From Streptomyces sp. NBC_01775 (GTDB lineage: Bacteria; Actinomycetota; Actinomycetes; Streptomycetales; Streptomycetaceae), in assembly GCF_035917675.1 (NCBI RefSeq), contig NZ_CP109104.1, positions 6,696,001-6,760,000 on the forward strand: a stretch of 64,000 nucleotides of DNA, read 5' to 3'. The position numbers and the translations under genes are program-made. The first letter of the stretch is position 1; every line of letters begins with the position of its first letter. Positions 57,471-64,000 of the stretch are shown here, in pieces. The notes below the pieces were generated by a model. It did no database searches and was not told where the DNA came from. It was given only the letters and a program-made list of their open reading frames with translations.

Positions 57471-59196
57471 TCGGCAGGCGGCGGTCCTTGCCGAAGCCCT
57501 TCGGGGAGATCTTCGTGCCCGGCGGGTACTGGCGGCGCTTGTACTCGGCGCGGTCGGTCATCCGCAGGATCCGGTGCACCGTCTCCGCCTCGAAGCCGGC
57601 CTCGATGATCTCGGCGGCGCCCTGGTCGCCGTCCACATAGAGCTTCAGGACGCGGTCCAGCACGTCGTAGTCGGGCAGCGAGTCCGTGTCCACCTGACCC
57701 GGGCGCAGCTCCGCGCTGGGGGGCTTGGTGATGGACGCCTCCGGGATCGGCGGGGTGTGGCCCCGCTCCTCGGCAGCGCGGTTGCGCCACCTGGCGAGGC
57801 GGAAGATGTTCGTCTTGTAGACGTCCTTGATCGGGCCGTACGCGCCCACCGAGTCGCCGTAGAGGGTGGAGTACCCCACAGCCAGCTCCGACTTGTTGCC
57901 CGGGGCCAGCACGATGTGGCCCTCCTGGTTGGACACCGACATCAGCAGCGTGCCGCGCAGCCGCGACTGGAGGTTCTCCTCGGCCACGCCCGTGAGCCCC
58001 AGCGCGTCCATGTACGCGGCGAACATCGGCTCGATCGCGACCGTGCGGAGGTTGAGGCCGGTGCGCTCGGCCAGCTCGGCGGCGTCGCCCTTGGAGTGGT
58101 CCGAGGAGTAGCGCGAGGGCATCGAGATGCCGTACACGTTCTGCGCGCCCACCGCGTCGCAGGCGATGGCGGCCGTCAGCGCCGAGTCGATCCCGCCGGA
58201 CAGGCCGATCAGTACCGAGCGGAAGCCGTTCTTGGCGGCGTAGGCGCGCAGGCCCACCACCAGCGCGGTGTAGATCTCCTCGTCGTTCTCCAGGCGCGGT
58301 GCCTCGCTGCCGGTGACCTCCGGCTCGTAGGCGGGCAGCGGCTCGGCGGAGACGACGAAGTGGTCGATGCGCAGCCCGTCGTCCACCACGCCCGAGGGCG
58401 GGGCCGCGGGTGCCTCGGGCAGCTCCAGGTCGAGGACGACGCACCCCTGCTCGAACTGCGGCGCGCGGGCCACGACCCGGCCGTCCGCGTCGACGACGAT
58501 CGAGTCGCCGTCGAAGACCAGCTCGTCCTGGCCGCCGATCATCGCGAGATACGCGGTGGTGCAGCCCGCCTCCTGCGCCCGCTTGCGCACCAGCTCCAGG
58601 CGGGTGTCGTGCTTGTCCCGCTCGTAGGGCGAAGCGTTGATCGACAGCAGCAGCCCCGCGCCCGCGCTGCGCGCCGCCGGCACCCGGCCGCCGTCCTGCC
58701 ACAGGTCCTCGCAGATGGCCAGTGCCACATCGACGCCGCGCACCCGCACGACGGGCATGCTGTCGCCGGGGACGAAGTAGCGGAACTCGTCGAACACGCC
58801 GTAGTTGGGCAGGTGGTGCTTGGCGAAGGTCAGCACGACCTCGCCGCCGTGCAGCACCGCAGCCGCGTTCTGCGGGGCGCCCGCCGGCTGGCCGTAGCGG
58901 GGCTGGGCCTGCTCGCAGCGGTCGAGATAGCCGACGACGACGGGTACGTCGCCGAAGCCCTCCTCGGCCAGCCGCCCGGCCAGCTCCCGCAGCGCCGCCC
59001 GGCTCGCCTTGACGAACGAGCGGCGCAGCGCCAGATCCTCGACCGGATAGCCGGTCAGCATCATTTCCGGGAACGCGACCAGGTGCGCGCCTTGCTCCAC
59101 GGAGTGCCGGGTCCACTGGAGCACCGAGGCGGCGTTGCCTTCCAGGTCGCCGACGGTGGAGTCGATCTGATTCAGGGCGAGACGTAGTTGAGCCAC
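57445..59196 (-). CDS. nadE: Glutamine-dependent NAD+ synthetase
   Basis: Last step of NAD synthesis: amidation of nicotinic acid adenine dinucleotide with ATP and glutamine. 583 residues: N-terminal nitrilase-like glutaminase (AFPEMMLTGYPVEDLALR, FAKHHLPNYGVFDEFRYF with the Lys, VALAICEDLW with the Cys of the catalytic triad) and C-terminal synthetase with the P-loop SGGIDSALTAAIACDAVG. GTG 59196, giving a family-like start AQLRLALNQID. Housekeeping; its 3' end overlaps the S26 gene. Confidence 0.95.
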   Translation of the reverse strand: MAQLRLALNQIDSTVGDLEGNAASVLQWTRHSVEQGAHLVAFPEMMLTGYPVEDLALRRSFVKASRAALRELAGRLAEEGFGDVPVVVGYLDRCEQAQPRYGQPAGAPQNAAAVLHGGEVVLTFAKHHLPNYGVFDEFRYFVPGDSMPVVRVRGVDVALAICEDLWQDGGRVPAARSAGAGLLLSINASPYERDKHDTRLELVRKRAQEAGCTTAYLAMIGGQDELVFDGDSIVVDADGRVVARAPQFEQGCVVLDLELPEAPAAPPSGVVDDGLRIDHFVVSAEPLPAYEPEVTGSEAPRLENDEEIYTALVVGLRAYAAKNGFRSVLIGLSGGIDSALTAAIACDAVGAQNVYGISMPSRYSSDHSKGDAAELAERTGLNLRTVAIEPMFAAYMDALGLTGVAEENLQSRLRGTLLMSVSNQEGHIVLAPGNKSELAVGYSTLYGDSVGAYGPIKDVYKTNIFRLARWRNRAAEERGHTPPIPEASITKPPSAELRPGQVDTDSLPDYDVLDRVLKLYVDGDQGAAEIIEAGFEAETVHRILRMTDRAEYKRRQYPPGTKISPKGFGKDRRLPITNVWREG

Positions 59197-59405
59197 ACCG
59201 CCCGAGTGTAATCGTCGCCCTGACGTTATGAGAGGCGCCGGGCCCTCCACCGGTATCTCCGTACGCCGTACGGCTCCGCTGGTGGCCAGCTCAGGGGCAC
59301 CTTGTCGGGTAGTGGGGGATTACGGAGGGTTCCTTGATATTTGGCCTGGCGCTGGCGGCGATCGGTCATTGACGCGAACTCGCCACCGTGCACAGGATGC
59401 CCAGC

Positions 59406-60458
59406 ATGTTGGATGCCCTGGATCTTGACCCTGTCCAGCAGCAGATCTACGAGGCGCTGGTCGACGGCGCCGTCACCGTCACCGAGCTGCGCTCCGCCGT
59501 GGATCTGAGCGCCGCGCGGGTCCGTGCGGCGCTCTCCTCCCTGGAGAACCTCAGCCTCGTCGGCCGGTTCGCCGCCGACCGGGGCGGCGAGGAGCGCTAC
59601 CTGCCGGTGGCGCCGGAAATCGCCTTCGAATCGCTCCTCCTCGCCCGCGAGGAGGAGATCCACCGCACGCGCCGCCACATCCAGCTGCTGGCCGCCCGGT
59701 TCCGGGTGAACGCGGTGGGCCGCGACCCCCTCGACCTGGTGGAGATCGTCACGGGGCGCGCCGCGGTCATCCGCCAGGTCGACCAGCTCCAACGCAGCGC
59801 ACGGCAGGAGATACGGGGCATCGACCGGCCCCCGTATGCCAACAGCGACCCGGACCGGCTGGATCCCAAGACCGGCATGATGCCGGTGCAGGCGCAGATG
59901 ATGCAGCGCGGGGTCGGCTACCGCGTCATCTACGACACCGACGGGCTGGCCACCTTCCACCGGCTCGACACCGACATCGGGGCCGCCGCCGAACTGGGTG
60001 AGGACGCCCGGGTCATGGTGGACACCCCGACGAAGATGCTGATCGCGGACGACCGCATCGCTTTGATACCCCTGCGTGCGGCGCCGAACGAGCTGGCCAG
60101 TAGCGTCGTCGTCCACCCCTCCGGGCTGCTGGAGGTGCTGTGCGAGTTCTTCGAGGTGCTGTGGAGCCGGGCGCTGCCGATCTCCGAGTATCTGTCGGGC
60201 CACCGCGACGGCGCCCCGGACGGGCCAGGGCCCGACGAGGCCAAGCTGCTGGCGCTGCTGACGACGGGCATGACCGACCAGGTGATGGCCCGTCAGCTCG
60301 GCATCAGCTACCGCACGTTCCAGCGGCGGCTGCACGGGCTGATGGAGCGCCTGGGGGCGACCACGCGCTTCCAGTTGGGGATGCGCGCCGCGAGCCTCGG
60401 CTGGGTCACCCCAACTCCCCACTCCCGCACGCCCGAAGGGTCGCCCGAACCGCCGTGA
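59406..60458 (+). CDS. TrmB-like regulator with LuxR-type C-terminal HTH
   Basis: 350 residues. N-terminal winged helix DPVQQQIYEALVDGAVTVTELRSAVDLSAARVRAALSSLENLSLVGR is TrmB-like, and the C-terminus has a LuxR-type helix-turn-helix (MTDQVMARQLGISYRTFQRRLHGLMERLGATTRFQLG). Between them lies a sensor region with PVQAQMMQRGVGYRVIYDTD and VVVHPSGLLEVLCEFFEVLW. ATG 59406 has AGGA eight bases upstream; ATG 59397 is an alternative. The subtilisin gene follows on the same strand after 131 bp and may be its target. A similar regulator before secreted peptidases is frequent in Streptomyces (recall). Confidence 0.85.
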   Translation: MLDALDLDPVQQQIYEALVDGAVTVTELRSAVDLSAARVRAALSSLENLSLVGRFAADRGGEERYLPVAPEIAFESLLLAREEEIHRTRRHIQLLAARFRVNAVGRDPLDLVEIVTGRAAVIRQVDQLQRSARQEIRGIDRPPYANSDPDRLDPKTGMMPVQAQMMQRGVGYRVIYDTDGLATFHRLDTDIGAAAELGEDARVMVDTPTKMLIADDRIALIPLRAAPNELASSVVVHPSGLLEVLCEFFEVLWSRALPISEYLSGHRDGAPDGPGPDEAKLLALLTTGMTDQVMARQLGISYRTFQRRLHGLMERLGATTRFQLGMRAASLGWVTPTPHSRTPEGSPEPP

Positions 60459-60508
60459 ATGTTGCCTGATAGGCCGAATGCCCCGTCTGTGCCCGGCACT
60501 TGGATCTC

Positions 60509-60538
60509 TTGTCTCGGCCGCGTCAATGCGCGTAGCGT
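60509..60538 (+). promoter_or_regulatory. Promoter candidate for the subtilisin gene
   Basis: TTGTCT (60509-60514) and TAGCGT (60533-60538) are spaced by 18 bp, about 50 bases before the start codon. Confidence 0.5.
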
Positions 60539-60589
60539 TTCGAATGCGCACCCCACAGGCGCACCCCCCACACGAGGAGAACCCTCCCC

Positions 60590-61795
60590 ATGGCAGTTAC
60601 GCGCAAGAAGGTCGCTCTCGGCATATCGGCGGCAGTGGCCGCCGCGGCCATCGGCTCGGTATCGGCGCTTCCCGCGACAGCGGCGCCCCCCGAGGCCAAG
60701 GTCGTCGGAGCCGACTCGGCGAAGGCCGTCAAGGGCAGCTACATCGTCACGATGAAGAAGTCCGCCCTGAGCACCAAGTCGGACTCGGCGAAGGGCAAGT
60801 CCGTCATCGCCGAGCACGGCGGCAAGGTGAAGCGGACCTTCACCGCGGCGCTCAACGGATACTCGGCGAAGATGTCCGAGGACGAGGCCAAGAAGCTGGC
60901 CGCCGACCCGGCGGTCGACAAGGTCTTCGCGAACCAGAAGCACAAGGCCACCGGCGAGCAGGCCGACCCCCCCTCCTGGGGCCTGGACCGCATCGACACC
61001 CCCGAGCTGAAGCTCGACAAGAAGTACACCTACCCCGACAGCGCGGGTGAGGGTGTCAACGCCTACATCATCGACACCGGCGTCCGCACCACGCACAAGG
61101 ACTTCGGCGACCGCGCCAAGAGCGGCTTCGACGCGGTCGACGGTGACGACGACGCCACGGACGGCAACGGCCACGGCACCCACGTCGCCAGCACCGTGGC
61201 GGGCGAGGCGCACGGCGTGGCCAAGAAGGCCAACATCGTCGCCGTCCGCGTCCTGGACGACCAGGGCTCGGGCACCACCGAGGGTGTCGTCGCGGGCATC
61301 GACTGGGTCACCAAGAACGCCAAGGCGCCCTCGGTGGCCAACATGTCCCTCGGCGGCGGAGCGGATGAGGCGCTGGACACTGCCGTCCAGAACTCCATCA
61401 AGGCCGGAGTCTCCTTCGCGGTGGCGGCCGGCAACGAGTCCTCGGACGCCGGGGAGAGCTCACCCGCGCGGGTTCCCGAGGCCATCACCGTCGGCGCGAC
61501 GGACAACAAGGACGCGCAGGCGGAGTTCTCCAACTACGGCAAGGTCGTCGACCTCTACGCCCCTGGCGTGGACATCACCGGCGCGTGGAACACCGGCGAC
61601 GACGCCACCGACACCATCTCCGGCACCTCGATGGCCTCCCCGCACGTCGCGGGCGCCGCCGCGGTCTACCTGGCGGGGCACAAGGACGCCAAGCCGGACG
61701 CGGTCTCCAAGGCCCTGACCGACGGCGCCTCCAAGGACGTCGTCGGCAGCCCCGGCGAGGGTTCCCCGAACCTGCTGCTGAACGTCGTCAAGTAA
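60590..61795 (+). CDS. Secreted S8 subtilisin-type serine protease
   Basis: 401 residues: signal peptide (VTRKKVALGISAAVAAAAIGSVSALPATA, cleavage near 32), an I9 propeptide (about 47-118, SYIVTMKKSAL ... EHGGKVKRTFTAALNGYSAKMSEDEAKKL), and the catalytic domain. The triad is Asp in NAYIIDTGVRTTHKDF, His in GNGHGTHVASTVAG and Ser in ISGTSMASPHVAGAA; the oxyanion Asn is in AAGNESS. No C-terminal extension. ATG 60590 follows GAGGAGAACC. Extracellular nutrient protease, probably regulated by the upstream TrmB/LuxR-type gene. Confidence 0.95.
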   Translation: MAVTRKKVALGISAAVAAAAIGSVSALPATAAPPEAKVVGADSAKAVKGSYIVTMKKSALSTKSDSAKGKSVIAEHGGKVKRTFTAALNGYSAKMSEDEAKKLAADPAVDKVFANQKHKATGEQADPPSWGLDRIDTPELKLDKKYTYPDSAGEGVNAYIIDTGVRTTHKDFGDRAKSGFDAVDGDDDATDGNGHGTHVASTVAGEAHGVAKKANIVAVRVLDDQGSGTTEGVVAGIDWVTKNAKAPSVANMSLGGGADEALDTAVQNSIKAGVSFAVAAGNESSDAGESSPARVPEAITVGATDNKDAQAEFSNYGKVVDLYAPGVDITGAWNTGDDATDTISGTSMASPHVAGAAAVYLAGHKDAKPDAVSKALTDGASKDVVGSPGEGSPNLLLNVVK

Positions 61796-61827
61796 GCACG
61801 ATCGACTGAGTTGATCCGCTGACCCAG

Positions 61828-61860
61828 CCGCGGCCCGGTGCCCCACACACCGGGCCGCGG
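61828..61860 (+). terminator. Terminator hairpin of the subtilisin gene
   Basis: CCGCGGCCCGGTG (61828-61840) pairs perfectly with CACCGGGCCGCGG (61848-61860) around CCCCACA, about 33 bases after the stop. Confidence 0.8.
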
Positions 61861-61934
61861 TTGCGTTGTGAGCTCGCGTTCGCGTCAGTCCGTGTCTTCA
61901 GCCCGCGCATTCAGCGCGGATCCAGCCCGCGTGT

Positions 61935-62525
61935 TCAGCCCTCGCTTCGGGGGCCGGTGTCGCCGCCCGCCTCCAGCCGGCGGATCGAGCGCTCCAACTC
62001 GGCGACGCGGGCGGAGAGTTCGGGGCTGTCTGAGGTGTCGCGGTCGCGCAGCATCGTCTCGATCCGGAGGAGCTGCTCGGTGATGTGGGCGAGCTGCTCG
62101 GTGCCGGGCTGGGCGGCGAGCTGACGCTTCTTGCGGTCCAGATCGAGGAAGACGTTGACCTTCGTGCGCAGCACCCAGGGGTCGATGGGCTTGGCGAGGA
62201 AGTCGGCGGCCCCCAGGGCGTAGCCGCGGTAGGCGTAGTCCGGGTCCAGGTCGGTGCCGGTCAGCAGGATGATGGGGACATCCTTGGTCTGGTCGAGACG
62301 CTTGATGTTGCCCGCCGTCTCGAACCCGTCCATTCCGGGCATCAGGACATCGAGCAGTACGAGCGCGAAGTCCTGACGGAGCATCGCCTTCAGGGCCTCC
62401 TCGCCCGAGCGCGCGGTCACCAGATGCTGGTCCAGAGGCCCCAGCACGGCTTGCAGGGCGACGAGGTTCTCCTGCATGTCGTCGACGATCAGAATGCTCG
62501 ACCTGTCCGACGCCGGCGCGGTCAT
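61935..62525 (-). CDS. Single-domain response regulator with C-terminal coiled coil
   Basis: 196 residues. Receiver domain 8-125: acid pocket D15/D16, phosphoryl Asp 59 in LLDVLMPGMDG, Thr 89 (LLTGTDLD) and Lys 112 (FLAKPID) all present. No DNA-binding output; the rest is a helical stretch (AQPGTEQLAHITEQLLRIETML ... SPELSARVAELERSIRRLEAGG) that can form a coiled coil. ATG 62525 overlaps the stop of the kinase gene (ATGA). It should receive phosphate from the kinase and act by protein contact. Confidence 0.92.
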   Translation of the reverse strand: MTAPASDRSSILIVDDMQENLVALQAVLGPLDQHLVTARSGEEALKAMLRQDFALVLLDVLMPGMDGFETAGNIKRLDQTKDVPIILLTGTDLDPDYAYRGYALGAADFLAKPIDPWVLRTKVNVFLDLDRKKRQLAAQPGTEQLAHITEQLLRIETMLRDRDTSDSPELSARVAELERSIRRLEAGGDTGPRSEG

Positions 62526-64000
62526 GGTGCCCCGCTCTCGCCGTTGCTGTTGTCGTCGGTGCCGCTGCCGTCATCGCCGCCGTCGGCACCCGTGCTGAGC
62601 AGGTCGTACATGGCCTGCAACAGTTCATCGAGGTTCACCGGCTTGGAGATGTACGCGTCCGCGCCGCTCTCCAGCGCCTTCTCGCTGTCGCCGGACATCG
62701 CCTTGGCGGTGAGCGCGATGACGGGCAGTTCCGCCAGCCGAGGCGTGTTCCGGATGCTCTGAATCGCCTCGTAGCCGTTCATCTCGGGCATCATGATGTC
62801 CATCAGGACCAGCGCGACCTCGGGTGAACGGTCCAGGACCTCAAGACCTTCGCGGCCGTTCTCGGCGTATTTCACGGTGATCCCGACGCGGCTCAGCACG
62901 TGCGTCAGGGCGAAGACGTTGCGGATGTCGTCGTCCACGATGAGCACGTTGCTGCCCGCCAGGACCTCACCCCGCGGTCCGCCGAGCCACTGCTTGAGCT
63001 GCGTCGTCTCGGGCCAGGCGCGCTCGTGTCCCTCGATCCGCTGGGGCGGCTCGGCAAGTGATGGCCTCTCGGGTGCGACCGTCTCGACCCGGGGGGCGGG
63101 GGAAGGCGGAGCCGCGGTGGGTTCGGTGGGCTCCGGCCCTTCGCCCTCCGGCAGCGCGGCGGGCGCAACCGGTTCGGGGGTGACGCCGGCCCCGCGCTCG
63201 TGGAGGTTCACGTCCGGCGTCGCCGTCGCGGGCACCGGCGTGGGGGAGGGGGCACTGCCGGGGTAGACCGACGGAATGAAGAGCGTGAACCGCGAGCCCA
63301 CGCCCTCCGTGCTCTCGACGTCGATACGGCCGCCGAGCAGTCCGGCGATCTCGCGGCTGATGGACAGCCCGAGGCCGGTGCCACCGTATCTGCGGCTGGT
63401 GGTGCCGTCGGACTGCTGGAACGCTTCGAAGATCGCCGAGAGCTTGTCCGGCGGGATACCGCTTCCGGTGTCCTTCACGGAGAAGGCGAGAACGGCTTCG
63501 GCCTCGCGCAGCGTCGGCTCGCGGAAGTCCGCGCCGGAGGCGCGCTCCACGCGCAGTTCCACACCGCCGGATTCGGTGAACTTCACGGCGTTGGACAGCA
63601 GGTTGCGCAGCACCTGCTGGATGCGCTGCTCGTCCGAGTGCAGCTCGCGCGGCACGTTCTCGCCCACCACGATCTCGAAGGTCAGCCCGCGGTCGGTGGT
63701 CATCGGCTCGAACGTCGCGTGGACGTAGTCCAGCAGCTTCGTCAGCGGCAGTTTCTTGGCCCGTACGTCCATCCTCCCGGCTTCGACCTTCGACAGGTCG
63801 AGGATGTCGTTGATGAGCTGAAGCAGGTCCGAACCGGAGCGGTAGATGGTGCTCGCGAAATCCACCTCCTGCTCGGAGAGCCGCCCGTCGGGGTTGTCCG
63901 CGAGCAGTCGCGCGAGTATCAGCAGCGAGTTCAGCGGGGTGCGCAACTCGTGCGACATGTTCGCCAGGAACTCCGACTTGTACCGCGACGACGTGGCCAG
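62522..64000 (-). CDS. Hybrid histidine kinase, C-terminal part (cut by window edge)
   Basis: The gene begins beyond the right edge; 492 codons are inside. In order: the end of the dimerisation domain with the phospho-His in FLANMSHELRTPLNSLL, the HATPase with NLLSNAVKF (N box), DTGSGIPP (G1) and GGTGLGLSIS (G2), a Pro/Glu-rich linker, and a receiver domain VLIVDDDIRNVFALTHVLSRVG with the phosphorylatable Asp in LVLMDIMMPEMNG and Lys in YISKPVNL. Probably a membrane or multi-sensor protein, the sensor part unseen. The stop overlaps the start of the response regulator gene (ATGA). Confidence 0.93.
   Translation of the reverse strand: MATSSRYKSEFLANMSHELRTPLNSLLILARLLADNPDGRLSEQEVDFASTIYRSGSDLLQLINDILDLSKVEAGRMDVRAKKLPLTKLLDYVHATFEPMTTDRGLTFEIVVGENVPRELHSDEQRIQQVLRNLLSNAVKFTESGGVELRVERASGADFREPTLREAEAVLAFSVKDTGSGIPPDKLSAIFEAFQQSDGTTSRRYGGTGLGLSISREIAGLLGGRIDVESTEGVGSRFTLFIPSVYPGSAPSPTPVPATATPDVNLHERGAGVTPEPVAPAALPEGEGPEPTEPTAAPPSPAPRVETVAPERPSLAEPPQRIEGHERAWPETTQLKQWLGGPRGEVLAGSNVLIVDDDIRNVFALTHVLSRVGITVKYAENGREGLEVLDRSPEVALVLMDIMMPEMNGYEAIQSIRNTPRLAELPVIALTAKAMSGDSEKALESGADAYISKPVNLDELLQAMYDLLSTGADGGDDGSGTDDNSNGESGAP

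Noticed and set aside
1..64000. Search for tRNA, rRNA, CRISPR arrays, insertion sequences, integrases, phage genes
   Set aside because: None seen by eye. The tandem repeats at 40240 and 41319 lack unique spacers and are not CRISPR. The low-GC operon at 32.3-35.7 kb has no integrase or att-like repeats that I could find.

Overview
The window is very GC-rich chromosomal DNA with strong third-position GC bias, GGAGG-type ribosome sites, frequent GTG starts, DmdR1/IdeR-type iron boxes, an AfsR-like regulator, HtaA heme proteins and a c-di-AMP riboswitch ahead of a cell-wall lytic enzyme. Together these point to Streptomyces or a close relative. No rRNA, tRNA, insertion sequence, integrase or CRISPR array was seen.

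Layout. 1-4.0 kb: edge of a surface-polysaccharide region (gmd, fcl, an initiating sugar-phosphate transferase) beside a cut-off secreted protein. 4.4-11.1 kb: a heme-uptake locus, hmuTUV on the minus strand and two HtaA-domain surface proteins on the plus strand, divided by an iron box; a heme oxygenase with its own iron-box-like site lies at 15.7-16.3 kb. 11.2-18.9 kb: SDR/MerR pair with a MerR-type promoter, a DUF1304 membrane protein carrying a TTA codon, rtcB, two small helical proteins, map, a SPOR-like protein and an MFS exporter. 19.3-20.3 kb: c-di-AMP riboswitch and LysM/transglycosylase. 20.5-31.2 kb: carbohydrate module (DUF2264 protein, 2-hydroxyacid dehydrogenase, sugar ABC importer, DeoR/LacI-type regulator, intracellular sialidase). 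31.3-35.7 kb: rRNA/tRNA methyltransferase, then a visibly lower-GC three-gene operon coding a WXG-like protein, a 794-residue protein and a lipoprotein. 35.8-42.4 kb: npdG, lipoprotein, MFS pump, M50 protease, two small Cys-containing proteins flanked by tandem repeats, EamA exporter. 42.5-49 kb: LysR, AfsR-like regulator, DrrAB-type ABC exporter. 49-53.1 kb: panB, membrane EEP-family protein, MFS exporter. 57.4-64 kb: NAD synthetase, TrmB/LuxR-type regulator with a subtilisin, and a response regulator with a hybrid histidine kinase cut by the right edge.

The most unusual locus is 53.4-57.5 kb. A 54-codon gene (54734-54898) encodes a peptide with six cysteines in its last 33 residues. Divergent from it are a MauE/DoxX-type membrane redox protein and a membrane-anchored CPAC thioredoxin-like protein; downstream, after a strong hairpin, come an ABC half-transporter without a peptidase domain and a short S26 signal-peptidase homologue. 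I read this as a self-contained system for making, oxidising, exporting and trimming a disulfide-rich peptide. No lanthionine, radical-SAM, YcaO or lasso enzyme is nearby.

All calls come from reading the sequence and from recalled family features; no database search was run.
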